DNA of 64,000 nucleotides from NCBI GenBank assembly GCA_016844745.1, contig JAERMQ010000024.1, forward strand, positions 1 to 64,000. The letters run 5' to 3'. This DNA is from Ignavibacteria bacterium. GTDB lineage: Bacteria > Bacteroidota > Ignavibacteria > Kapaibacteriales > UBA2268. The number at the start of each line of letters is the position of its first letter. Position 1 is the stretch's first letter. A program made the translations under genes and the position numbers. Below the pieces are notes generated by a model that was not told the DNA's origin, did not search any database, and worked only from the letters and a program-made list of their open reading frames with translations. Positions 44,350 to 53,327 of this stretch are shown piece after piece.

Positions 44350-45555
44350 ATGAAAGCAATTATGAGCCTTTCCTTGATAATATTATTTGTATTATCATCA
44401 CAATTCGCATTTGGACAAACCGCAGCGCCATTCCTGACAATTTGCCCCTCCCCTGAAAACAATGCTTTAGGTAGTGCAGGTGTCTCACTACCATTGAACA
44501 ATGCTTTCTCAATATACCATAATCCAGCATTTTCAAGCTTTGGCGCTAATGAAAGGAATTTCTCGTTTGATTATAACTTGACTGATAAAGAGATCTCAAT
44601 ACCGATTGATAACACTCAAAAAATTGCTGCCGTAGCTGGCATTGATTTATCGAAATTTTACAAAGATCTGCCAATTTCAGTCGGTATAGGTTATCTCCGT
44701 CAAAGTGTTGATTTAGGTGAGTTCATTCGCACAGATTTAAGCGGTAAAATCATAGGTAAATTTCATGGTGAAGAATGGGCTAATACATTGAATCTATCAA
44801 CAAGTATAGATTGCTGGGTGAAAATCGGCATTGGCATGAACATAAAATTCGTTAATTCCGATTTAGGCCCCGGAGCTCAGGGAAATACTAATGCTTTTGA
44901 TTTTGGTTTTTTTATGAATGCACCTATTTTGAAAGAATCGAAATTAATTGATGGATACCCTGTAGATTTTAATTTTGGCTTAGGTTATTCTCTTTCCAAT
45001 TTCGGTGACGAATTAACTATAAGAAGTATGAGTGACCCATTACCCAGAACATCAACACTTGGTTACTCCTTATCGGGAAGTATAAAACATCAAATAAATA
45101 AATCGGATTTTAAAATTCTGGAGTTACAATGGACTGCAGAAGCATCCGATATTCTTGCTTCAAGGCTCCCTCCTATCAGTACAACTAAGTATAAATCTGC
45201 CTTTGAGAATATCAATATTTGGGATAATATCCTCCTTTTAAAAAACGATAATATTTCTGCTGTCCGATATGGAATAAAAGTTGGAATATTTGAAACACTT
45301 TCATTTGCTTTTGGAAGGAATAATCAGGATACATCAATAAATGTAGCCTTCGATTCTTATGGTATTTCATTTCAGACCGATGGTTTGGTCAAATATTTAA
45401 GTGATGCTACTGATATTGAACTTTTGAAATTTATTCGAAAATACCTAATATTAAAATATTCTTACAGCAAAATTACCAATTCAAGGGAATCTAATAATTA
45501 TTCAAAAACATTTTCCTATCATGGTTTAGGGCTGGCTGTCAAATTATTTGATTAA
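44350..45555 (+). CDS. PorV/PorQ-like outer-membrane barrel protein (copy 1)
   Basis: 401 residues. Signal peptide MKAIMSLSLIILFVLSSQFAFGQ, then FLTICPSPENNALGSAGVSLPLNNAFSIYHNPAFSSF, the typical N-terminus of the PorV-like barrel family in Bacteroidota, then about 14 beta strands. PorV is the outer-membrane shuttle of type IX secretion; this may be a paralogue rather than PorV itself. A closely similar gene follows after a hairpin element. Confidence 0.75.
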   Translation: MKAIMSLSLIILFVLSSQFAFGQTAAPFLTICPSPENNALGSAGVSLPLNNAFSIYHNPAFSSFGANERNFSFDYNLTDKEISIPIDNTQKIAAVAGIDLSKFYKDLPISVGIGYLRQSVDLGEFIRTDLSGKIIGKFHGEEWANTLNLSTSIDCWVKIGIGMNIKFVNSDLGPGAQGNTNAFDFGFFMNAPILKESKLIDGYPVDFNFGLGYSLSNFGDELTIRSMSDPLPRTSTLGYSLSGSIKHQINKSDFKILELQWTAEASDILASRLPPISTTKYKSAFENINIWDNILLLKNDNISAVRYGIKVGIFETLSFAFGRNNQDTSINVAFDSYGISFQTDGLVKYLSDATDIELLKFIRKYLILKYSYSKITNSRESNNYSKTFSYHGLGLAVKLFD

Positions 45556-45591
45556 TTTTGTAGATGTAGTGACAACAATTCTAATAATGAT

Positions 45592-45718
45592 GTTGTCTCA
45601 AAAGCAAAGAAGAATGTCATTCGTAAACGAAGTGAAGAATCCATAAATCGCACTGGGACTGGATTTTTCACTTCGTTCAGAATGACATTCTTCCAATTTT
45701 TAGATTTATGAGACAACA
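45592..45718. repeat. Complete 127-bp hairpin element between the PorV-like genes
   Basis: Outer arms TTGTCTCA / TGAGACAA and inner arms AAGAATGTCATTCGTAAACG and its reverse copy around CACTGGGACTGG. Same size as the 13761-13888 element but with different outer arms. Confidence 0.8.
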
Positions 45719-45778
45719 ACAATTATTAAAATTACCCAATATTTATTTGGATTTTTAATTATAACCGAAAATTTGAGA

Positions 45779-47026
45779 ATGTACAAGCTAATAAATTCTT
45801 TTATCATTTTATTGTTTATTGCAACAATTAACTTATACAGCCAGGATTCATCATTATCAGCATCATATCTTAGAATTTGTCCATCCGCGGCAAATAATGC
45901 AATTGGCGGCGCCGGAGTTGCCCTGCCATTAAATAATGCTTTTGGGCTTTTCTTTAATCCTGCATTTTCTGCTGTTAATGACCATGAGAATACTATAAAA
46001 ATAGGGATGAACCTCGTGGACACTTATCCTTTCCAGGAAAATGTAGTTAAATTAGCAATTTCAGGGAGTCTGGATTTATCACGGTTTTATAAATCAATTC
46101 CTCTTTCTATCGGACTGGGTTTTATGAAGCAAAAAGTTGAATTGGAAACGGCAACTTATGTCGATGAAGGCTGGTCAGTAAGAATTGAGCATCACCTAAA
46201 CCGGAATTGGGCAAATACATTTAATTTCTCGGTTTCTTGGAATGATTTGATTAAAGCCGGATTGGGTTTCAATTTTAAAACGATTTCTTATGAATATTAT
46301 CCGACCTACAATTCAAATCCTTCAAATCAGCAGAATGAATTTGCATTTGATTTTGGAGCTTTTATAGCTTATCCTATTTTTACCCGGAAAAACTTATTTC
46401 AGGATTATAAATTGGATTTTGATATAGCCATAGGAGGTTCAGTTACAAATATCGGGGATGGTCTTTACTTTACAAGAAGCAGACAAGTAGATTACAAAAT
46501 TATTGTTGAAAAAATTCAATATCCTTTTCCCAGAACAATAAAAATTGGATATTCCATAAATTCCGGTATTGAACGAAAATTTCTCGATTCCGAATATAAA
46601 TTCATCAGTTTGAATTGGACTGCCGAAGTCGAGGATTTGCTATTAAAGTGGAATAAAGATACCCTTTATTATAAATCTGTCGCAGGAAATATTAATCCCC
46701 TTAATAATCTGATTTTGCTAAAATCAGAAGGCACGGTCAAAGTGCGATTCGGCGCTAGATTAGGTTTATTCGAATCCTTGTACCTTAGTTATGGTAGAAT
46801 GAATACCGGGAATCTTAAAAATATGAATACTTACGGAATATCATTTCATACTGATGGTATAGTTAGGTTTTTAGACAATGTGTATAATATCTCAAATTAT
46901 AGTCAAATACTAAAATATTTATCAATCCGGTATAATTTTGCTTCACTGACAGATATTGGCTCAACATCCATTCTCAACCAATATGGCTATTATCATGGGA
47001 TTGATTTTATTATTAGGATTTTTTAA
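45779..47026 (+). CDS. PorV/PorQ-like outer-membrane barrel protein (copy 2)
   Basis: Start taken at ATG 45779 (MYKLINSFIILLFIATINLYSQ, a signal peptide) rather than the TTG two codons earlier. The mature start SYLRICPSAANNAIGGAGVALPLNNAFGLFFNPAFSAV and repeated strands (GLYFTRSRQ, YSYGRMNTGN) parallel copy 1 throughout, with matching blocks SLDLSRFYKSIPLSIGLGFMKQKVEL and FHTDGIVRFL. A tandem duplication interrupted later by the hairpin element is likely. Confidence 0.75.
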   Translation: MYKLINSFIILLFIATINLYSQDSSLSASYLRICPSAANNAIGGAGVALPLNNAFGLFFNPAFSAVNDHENTIKIGMNLVDTYPFQENVVKLAISGSLDLSRFYKSIPLSIGLGFMKQKVELETATYVDEGWSVRIEHHLNRNWANTFNFSVSWNDLIKAGLGFNFKTISYEYYPTYNSNPSNQQNEFAFDFGAFIAYPIFTRKNLFQDYKLDFDIAIGGSVTNIGDGLYFTRSRQVDYKIIVEKIQYPFPRTIKIGYSINSGIERKFLDSEYKFISLNWTAEVEDLLLKWNKDTLYYKSVAGNINPLNNLILLKSEGTVKVRFGARLGLFESLYLSYGRMNTGNLKNMNTYGISFHTDGIVRFLDNVYNISNYSQILKYLSIRYNFASLTDIGSTSILNQYGYYHGIDFIIRIF

Positions 47027-47343
47027 GTAGTATTTATCGTTTATTTGAAAATTATTTGTAAATATAAATTTTTTCACATCTCCTTTTTCAAAATCATTAT
47101 TAGATATCTCTGAAAAATAATAAAATGTGTAAAATTGTCATTCTGAACCTGATTCAGAATCCACTACCAGTGAGGTTTATGAATTCTGAATCAAGTTCAG
47201 AATGACAATTTTCAGTGGTCTCTATTATCATTTCTTTCAACTCATATAAGAACAAATTTTAATTCTTTTTCAAAATTTACAATACAGTTTTAGTATAACC
47301 GTGTTATTAATTTAGTTTATACTAATAAATTAGATAGTGAACA
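47027..47343. other. Intergenic region with hairpin element (47132-47212)
   Basis: The hairpin's arms TTGTCATTCTGAAC...GATTCAGAATCC and reverse copy resemble the one at 33797-33878. The remainder is AT-rich; the region must hold the promoter of the sugar dehydrogenase gene, but no clear box was seen. Confidence 0.65.
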
Positions 47344-48741
47344 ATGAAATATATATATTTTTCAATCATATTTGTATTGATGACTTTATTAGGAACATTC
47401 AATTCAAATGCTCAGACAAATTTTAATACAAGAGACATTGCTACAAATCTGGATACACCCTGGGAAATTCTTTGGGGACCCGATAATTTCATCTGGATGA
47501 CAGAAAGATACGGTAGAATCAGCCGGGTAAATCCTCAAACAGGTGAAGTAATTGAATATCTTCGTATAAATGAAGTAAGCGAAAGCGGAGAACGCGGATT
47601 AATGGGAATGGCTCTGCATCCTCAGTTTATTTCTCCTGTACCTGAGATTCAGGCATTTCCATACATTTATGTTGTTTATAATTATAATTCAGGTACCAAT
47701 AGTAGGATTAAAGTTGTAAGATATAATTATAACAATGGAAATCTCGAATCAAAAATACTTCTCAATGATATACCGGGGGCTCAATTCCACGATGGCGCAA
47801 GGATATGGATAGATGAGCGCGACTGGACTTTATATGTTTCAATAGGCGACGCTACAATAGCATCAAATGCTCAAAATTTAAGCAACAACAACGGTAAGAT
47901 TCTCAGGATGAATCTTGATGGTACCATACCAAATAATAATCCATATCCGAATAGTTACATCTGGAGTTGGGGGCTTAGAAATTCTCAGGGATTGGTATTT
48001 GCAAATAATAAACTGTACAGTTCGGAGCATGGTCCGGAAAACGACGATGAAGTGAATATTATTCAAAAAGGAAGGAATTATGGATGGCCCAATGTTATGG
48101 GTTATTGCAACCTGCCAGCCGAGAAAACTTTTTGCGAAGCCAACCTCGTCGTTGAACCAATTGCTGCCTGGACTCCGACAATAGCTCCTGCCGGTATGGA
48201 TTATTACAATAATAATCTGATTCCTGATTGGAAGAATTCAATACTTTTGACGACATTGAAAGCATCCAAACTTATTCAATTGAAACTTGATGCCACTGGT
48301 ACTCAAGTAGAATTTCAGAAGGATTTCTTCACAAGTAAATTTGGTCGTCTCCGTGATATTTGTATTTCTCCTGATGGGAAAGTGTATATTGCAACAAGCA
48401 ATAAGGATGGGCGTGGTAGCCCTGGTGCAAAAGATGATAGAATTATTGAAATTACTCCTCTTCAATCTTCAATCGATGAATTAAAAAAAAATGATGGAAT
48501 AATTAATGCATATCCAAATCCATTTACAAATGAGGTTTTATTCGAGAATCTACCCGATTTCGATTGTATAGAAATTTATAATTTGTATGGGGATAAAGTT
48601 CGGATATTAATTAATAAATCAACTGAAAATCTATTATGGAACGGTAGAGATGATGCAGGATTCACAGTACCAAATGGAATATATTTTGCAAAAATCAAGA
48701 CAGGAACAGAGTGCGAAATTATTAAGTTAAGTAAACATTAA
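47344..48741 (+). CDS. Secreted sorbosone/glucose dehydrogenase-like protein with T9SS tail
   Basis: 465 residues. Signal peptide ending in SNAQ, then a six-bladed GSDH-type propeller (PWEILWGPDNFIWMTERYGRISRVNP, ERGLMGMALHPQF, GAQFHDGARIWID, WSWGLRNSQGLVF, GPENDDEVNIIQKGRNYGWPNVMGY). Such PQQ-dependent enzymes oxidise aldoses. From ~385 a type IX sorting domain follows: AYPNPFTNEVLFEN, IEIYNLYGDKV, WNGRDDAGFTVPNGIYFAKIKT and a final basic IIKLSKH. This shows it is exported by T9SS. Confidence 0.88.
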   Translation: MKYIYFSIIFVLMTLLGTFNSNAQTNFNTRDIATNLDTPWEILWGPDNFIWMTERYGRISRVNPQTGEVIEYLRINEVSESGERGLMGMALHPQFISPVPEIQAFPYIYVVYNYNSGTNSRIKVVRYNYNNGNLESKILLNDIPGAQFHDGARIWIDERDWTLYVSIGDATIASNAQNLSNNNGKILRMNLDGTIPNNNPYPNSYIWSWGLRNSQGLVFANNKLYSSEHGPENDDEVNIIQKGRNYGWPNVMGYCNLPAEKTFCEANLVVEPIAAWTPTIAPAGMDYYNNNLIPDWKNSILLTTLKASKLIQLKLDATGTQVEFQKDFFTSKFGRLRDICISPDGKVYIATSNKDGRGSPGAKDDRIIEITPLQSSIDELKKNDGIINAYPNPFTNEVLFENLPDFDCIEIYNLYGDKVRILINKSTENLLWNGRDDAGFTVPNGIYFAKIKTGTECEIIKLSKH

Positions 48742-48762
48742 TTGTAAATTCACTAATTTTAA

Positions 48763-48808
48763 AAATGGCATTCTTAATGAAGTGAAGAATCCAGTCCCAA
48801 TGCAGCTT
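48763..48808. repeat. Half hairpin element
   Basis: GGCATTCTTAATGAAGTGAAGAATCC then CAGTCCCAATG match the arm and the reversed loop of the 36995-37080 element; the second arm is missing. It lies just before the stop of the antitoxin-like gene. Confidence 0.6.
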
Positions 48809-48820
48809 TTGGAGACAATC

Positions 48821-49009
48821 TTATTTGCTTAGCCATTGTGATACTCTTTGTTTAATGTCATCATGAGGTATGAAATCGCCTTTATCTAATTGCTTCAAAC
48901 CTGCATCAACTTGAGCTTTAAAATATAGCTCACCCATAATATCTTCAATGGTTGAGTCGCTTGGCATTTCTTTTATTAATGCTATTGCTTCAGTTTTAGC
49001 ATCTATCAT
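48821..49009 (-). CDS. Antitoxin-like small protein, orphan
   Basis: 62 residues. IKEMPSDSTIEDIMGELYFKAQVDAGLKQLDKGDFIPHDDIKQRVSQWLSK fits the common short antitoxin family found before ParE/RelE toxins (the E-D-I-M-x-E-L-Y-F-x-x-x-V-x-x-G-L pattern). A toxin gene would normally follow at its 3' end, but only a half repeat and the sugar dehydrogenase end are there, so the toxin seems lost. Confidence 0.65.
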   Translation of the reverse strand: MIDAKTEAIALIKEMPSDSTIEDIMGELYFKAQVDAGLKQLDKGDFIPHDDIKQRVSQWLSK

Positions 49010-49102
49010 AATTGCACCGTAATATTTATTTTGTTGAAATTTAAAAACGATTCCGAATCAAATTAATTATTTTGAAAAGAAAAATTGACATATTCCAATA
49101 AT

Positions 49103-49333
49103 TTATAACCTGTCACATTCATTTGGTTCAACGTCAGGCACTTTAGCTAATATTCTTTCAAAATCTTCACGGTTTACATTCTTGGCTCTTTCATTAATTT
49201 GATTAATTAAAAAACCTTCCAGATTTGCAATGAATTGGTAATTAATAAAATCCTCGATTTTAAAATTATTGTTGTTAGCAAAAACCATAGCTTGCTTATA
49301 TAATTTATCCGGTATTTGAATTTTAAGATTCAT
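49103..49333 (-). CDS. Antitoxin-like or DNA-binding small protein
   Basis: 76 residues. The N-terminal MNLKIQIPDKLYKQAMVFANNNNFKIEDFINYQF has the beta-helix-helix look of ribbon-helix-helix antitoxins; the acidic C-terminus EDFERILAKVPDVEPNECDRL could bind a partner. No toxin gene adjoins it. It lies 94 bases upstream of the 48.8-kb orphan antitoxin, so the two may be remains of separate modules. Confidence 0.55.
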   Translation of the reverse strand: MNLKIQIPDKLYKQAMVFANNNNFKIEDFINYQFIANLEGFLINQINERAKNVNREDFERILAKVPDVEPNECDRL

Positions 49334-49398
49334 GATAATTCTCCTATAAGTTCTAGAAATTCTTTTGATATTTTAATAAATTACTCCACTATATCAGG

Positions 49399-51516
49399 CT
49401 AAGACCCGGGTTTATCAGTGTTTTCAAATAGCTTTTCGAGGATTTCTTTTGCTGCAGTTGGAATAACGGTACCGGGACCGAATATAGCCGTAGCGCCATG
49501 TTCGAGAAGAAAATCATAATCCTGTTTTGGTACTACTCCACCCACTATAATCATTATATCTTCTCTGCCTAATTTACAGAGTTCTTCCGCTAATTGAGGC
49601 ACTAAGGTTTTATGTCCGGCTGCAAGAGAGCTTACACCAATTATATGAACATCATTTTCGACAGCCTGCATTGCGGTCTCATCCGGGGTTTGGAATAATG
49701 GTCCGACATCTACATCGAAACCTAAATCAGCAAATGCAGTAGCAATCACTTTTGAGCCTCGGTCGTGACCATCCTGTCCCATCTTGGCAACCAATAGTCG
49801 TGGTCGCCTTCCCTCCTGCCTTTCGAATTCGTCAGTTATTTTTCTAACTTCTTCGATTTCGTTCATATTAGTGTACTCCTTGCTATAAACACCGCTTATA
49901 GTCCGTGTATTAGCTGAATGTCGTCCGAATACCTTTTCTATTGCAAGGGAAATTTCACCTAACGAAGCCCTTGCACGAGCTGCTTCAATAGATAATTCGA
50001 GTAGATTTCCATTTCCTGACCTTGCTGCATCTGTCAAAGCATCCAAGGTTTGGTTTACTTTGTCATTATCTCTTTCTGCCCGAAGCTTTGCCAACCTTGC
50101 AATTTGAATTTCGCGAACCTGTGAATTATCTATCTCAAGATATTTAATATTGGATTCTTTTTCGGGTTTATAGCAATTAACACCTATAATCAATTCTGCC
50201 CCGGAATCAATTCTTGCCTGGCGGCGGGCAGCAGCTTCTTCGATTCGCATTTTGGGAATGCCGGTCTCAATAGCTTTTGCCATTCCTCCGAGAGATTCGA
50301 TTTCTTCTATGTGCTGCCATGCTTTCTTCATCAATGAATCAGTCAATGCTTCGACGTAATGAGAGCCAGCCCAAGGGTCTATGGTTCTGCAAATTCCGGT
50401 TTCTTCCTGCAAATATATTTGTGTATTTCTGGCTATTCGGGCAGAAAAATCTGTAGGTAATGCTATTGCTTCATCAAGTGAATTCGTATGTAATGATTGC
50501 GTATGTCCAAGGGCTGCTGCCATAGCTTCAACGCATGTACGAATTACATTATTGTAGGGGTCTTGTTCCGTAAGGCTCCAGCCCGAAGTTTGGCAATGAG
50601 TACGAAGAGCCATCGATTTAGGATTCTTTGGATTGAATTGCTTAATTAATTTTGTCCATAACATTCTTCCTGCGCGGAGTTTGGCAATTTCCACGAAATA
50701 ATTCATTCCGATACCCCAGAAAAAAGAAATCCTCGGTGCGAAGATATCTATATCTAAACCGGCAGCAAGTCCGGTTCGCACGTATTCCAGACCATCGGCA
50801 AGTGTATAAGCCAATTCCAAATCCGCTGTTCCTCCGGCTTCCTGAATATGATATCCGGAAACCGAGATTGAATTGAATTTCGGCATTCTCTTAGAAGTAT
50901 ATGCAAAAATATCGGCTATAATTTTCATCGAGGCAGCGGGTGGATAGATATATGTATTGCGTACTAAATATTCCTTTAAAATATCGTTCTGAATGGTTCC
51001 ATTAAGTTGAGATTGTTCAACTCCCTGCTTCTCTGCTGTTACAATATAGAATGCCATAATTGGCAATACGGCTCCGTTCATTGTCATTGAAACGGAAATT
51101 TTATCTAATGGAATGTTATCGAAAAGAATCTGCATATCCATTATGGAATCTATTGCAACACCTGCCATTCCGACATCTCCAACGACCCTGCGATGGTCGG
51201 AATCGTACCCACGATGGGTAGCCAAATCAAATGCAACCGAAAGACCCATTTGTCCTGCTGCAAGGTTGCGGCGATAGAATGCATTGCTTTCTTCGGCTGT
51301 CGAAAAACCTGCATATTGTCTGATAGTCCATGGCTGTGTTACATACATTGTAGGATATGGACCACGTAAATATGGCGGCAGTCCGGGGAAATACCCAATA
51401 TGTTCGTACTGTTGCAGATAAGAACCTTCCGAAGGTTTTAAACCTTCGGAAGGATTACCTTTTTTATTGAATTCAAATTTAATTTCTGAAAAGTCCGGAT
51501 TCTTCTTGATTTTCAT
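49399..51516 (-). CDS. Methylmalonyl-CoA mutase, large-subunit type
   Basis: Interconverts succinyl-CoA and R-methylmalonyl-CoA (B12-dependent), linking propionate metabolism and the TCA cycle. 705 residues: TIM barrel with [49 protein letters not shown], and a C-terminal B12 domain with [34 protein letters not shown]-like [12 protein letters not shown] and VGGVVP. The N-terminal ~35 residues contain a palindromic repeat (51425-51453) read as [11 protein letters not shown]. Gene lies 15 bases after dnaB. Confidence 0.95.
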   Translation of the reverse strand: MKIKKNPDFSEIKFEFNKKGNPSEGLKPSEGSYLQQYEHIGYFPGLPPYLRGPYPTMYVTQPWTIRQYAGFSTAEESNAFYRRNLAAGQMGLSVAFDLATHRGYDSDHRRVVGDVGMAGVAIDSIMDMQILFDNIPLDKISVSMTMNGAVLPIMAFYIVTAEKQGVEQSQLNGTIQNDILKEYLVRNTYIYPPAASMKIIADIFAYTSKRMPKFNSISVSGYHIQEAGGTADLELAYTLADGLEYVRTGLAAGLDIDIFAPRISFFWGIGMNYFVEIAKLRAGRMLWTKLIKQFNPKNPKSMALRTHCQTSGWSLTEQDPYNNVIRTCVEAMAAALGHTQSLHTNSLDEAIALPTDFSARIARNTQIYLQEETGICRTIDPWAGSHYVEALTDSLMKKAWQHIEEIESLGGMAKAIETGIPKMRIEEAAARRQARIDSGAELIIGVNCYKPEKESNIKYLEIDNSQVREIQIARLAKLRAERDNDKVNQTLDALTDAARSGNGNLLELSIEAARARASLGEISLAIEKVFGRHSANTRTISGVYSKEYTNMNEIEEVRKITDEFERQEGRRPRLLVAKMGQDGHDRGSKVIATAFADLGFDVDVGPLFQTPDETAMQAVENDVHIIGVSSLAAGHKTLVPQLAEELCKLGREDIMIIVGGVVPKQDYDFLLEHGATAIFGPGTVIPTAAKEILEKLFENTDKPGS
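51425..51453. repeat. Palindrome CCTTCCGAAGG / CCTTCGGAAGG inside the mutase gene
   Basis: Two inverted 11-base copies separated by TTTTAAA form a near-perfect 29-base palindrome within codons ~21-31 of the mutase gene. It is read in frame as a short Pro-Ser-Glu-Gly duplication, so it appears to be an insertion tolerated in the variable N-terminus. Confidence 0.8.
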
Positions 51517-51531
51517 TGTCCATCACCTATG

Positions 51532-53016
51532 TTAAAATGGGCTTTCATCATCAGCTTTCGGAATATAAGTATCCGGTTGAGCATAGCGGTATTCAAGATT
51601 TTCGAATCTCGCATAATCTTTGATGAAAGAAAGTCTGAGAGTGCCGGTAGGTCCGTTTCTTTGTTTGCCGATAATAATTTCCGCCGTTCCTTCCGTAGGA
51701 GATTTATCTTCATAAGTAGTAATCCCGTACTGTTCAGGTCTATTTACGAACATCACTACATCTGCATCCTGCTCGATACTGCCGGATTCACGCAAATCCG
51801 AAAGCAGTGGACGTTTATCGCTTCTGGATTCAACCGAACGATTAAGCTGGGCAAGAGCAACAACAGGGATTTCCAATTCTTTAGCTATTTGTTTCAAACT
51901 CTGCGATATGAGCGAGATTTCACGTTCTCTGCTTTCAGATTTAGGTGCGTAAATAAGCTGGAGATAATCGACAAAAACCATTTTAATCCCATGTTCTGCT
52001 TTAAGTCGCCGGCATTTTGCCCGAAGTTCCATTATTGATAACATTGCGCTATCGTCGATGATTAGTGGTGAATCAGCAAGTTTTCCGAGCGATTTTATTA
52101 TTTTTTTATGGTCTTCATCACTTACTTTACCAACCCGGATATTTTTCTGGTTTATTCCTGCTTCTGCGCTGATTAACCTTATTACAAGCTGGACGGCAGC
52201 CATTTCTATCGAGAAAAATGCGACGGGGACTTTATGTAGAACAGCAGCATTTCTTGCAATTGATAATCCCAAAGCGGTTTTTCCCATTGAAGGGCGTCCG
52301 GCAAGAATGATTAAATCGGAATTCTGGAATCCTCCTAATAAATCGTCTAATTCGGTATAACCCGAAGGTTGCCCTGTAATCCCGGTATGGTCGCGTGCTT
52401 TCAGCTTTTCGATAATCTCGAATGTTTTATGAGCCAACACCTTTATTGTTTGATAGCTATTCCTGAATCTTTTTTCGGCGATAGAAAATATCTCTGCCTC
52501 TGCATTATCAATTTCTTCTAAAGCATCGGTTGTATCGTCGTAGCAGCGAGTTAATATGTTCCCCGATGTTTGGATTAAAGCCCGTTTTAAAAATCGTTCC
52601 TGAACGATTCTCGCATGATATTCAACGTTTGCTGCCGTAGGTGTTTTGGAATTTATATCCATTAAATAAAAAGTGCCTCCAACGGTTTCGAGCAGGTTTC
52701 TCCGGCGTAGTTCTTCGTTTAATACGACAATATCAATTGAAATGTTGCTTTCGAAAAGAGAAAGCATTGTTTCAAAAATAATTTTATTTGCATGATTATA
52801 GAAACTATTAGTATCTAAAATCTCTATTACTTTCGCTATAGCTCCCCGGTCGAGCATCATCGAACCGATTACGGCATTCTCCGATTCGATAGAATGTGGT
52901 GGTACTCTAGAACCGGGTAATTCAAATGAATTAGAGTTCTTTAAAGGATTCCTTTTCCCGTTTTTCTTGTTCTGTGCGGGCGGTGAAAATTGATTTATAA
53001 TATTTTGTTCAGTCAT
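51532..53016 (-). CDS. dnaB: Replicative DNA helicase DnaB
   Basis: Unwinds DNA at the replication fork. Start taken at ATG 53016 (MTEQNIINQF). N-terminal domain VPPHSIESENAVIGSMMLDRGAIAKVIEIL, then the RecA-like helicase: Walker A GRPSMGKTALGLSIA, Walker B FVDYLQLIYAPKSESREREISLISQSLKQIAKELEIPVVALAQLNRSVE and DLRESGSIEQDADVVMFVNRPE. Complete, no intein. The upstream region (53017-53327) holds no clear promoter box. Confidence 0.97.
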   Translation of the reverse strand: MTEQNIINQFSPPAQNKKNGKRNPLKNSNSFELPGSRVPPHSIESENAVIGSMMLDRGAIAKVIEILDTNSFYNHANKIIFETMLSLFESNISIDIVVLNEELRRRNLLETVGGTFYLMDINSKTPTAANVEYHARIVQERFLKRALIQTSGNILTRCYDDTTDALEEIDNAEAEIFSIAEKRFRNSYQTIKVLAHKTFEIIEKLKARDHTGITGQPSGYTELDDLLGGFQNSDLIILAGRPSMGKTALGLSIARNAAVLHKVPVAFFSIEMAAVQLVIRLISAEAGINQKNIRVGKVSDEDHKKIIKSLGKLADSPLIIDDSAMLSIMELRAKCRRLKAEHGIKMVFVDYLQLIYAPKSESREREISLISQSLKQIAKELEIPVVALAQLNRSVESRSDKRPLLSDLRESGSIEQDADVVMFVNRPEQYGITTYEDKSPTEGTAEIIIGKQRNGPTGTLRLSFIKDYARFENLEYRYAQPDTYIPKADDESPF

Positions 53017-53171
53017 TTTTGCTACAATTAAAATAAAATTCATTCAAAATTATCGAATTCTTTATATTATTTATTAAAAACTTATTATAGTTACTAACAA
53101 TTTTTTAACATTCTGTATTTTTTATATTAATTTTTTTTGATTAAGTTAGAAAATGGCATGTAGATTGAAAG

Positions 53172-53285
53172 ATGGAATTTGATATGATTGTTAGGGATAT
53201 AGACTTTGAAAACTATTCCTGTTTATTCGAAAGTGCAATTCAGGAGCGAAATGTTGATTTCAAATTAAACAGGTTTATTTTATAA
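53172..53285 (+). other. Possible 37-codon reading frame upstream of the receiver-kinase gene
   Basis: ATG 53172 opens a 37-codon frame (MEFDMIVRDIDFENYSCLFESAIQE...) ending TAA at 53285, 42 bases before the next gene. There is no strong ribosome site and no family match; it may be chance. The rest of 53017-53327 is AT-rich and otherwise empty. Confidence 0.2.
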
Positions 53286-53327
53286 AATTTATCTTTTTAT
53301 TACAAATTAGTTTAATTTAATAAGTTA

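Noticed and set aside
50600-51530. B12 riboswitch for the mutase gene
   Set aside because: The mutase starts 15 bases after dnaB, leaving no leader for a riboswitch.
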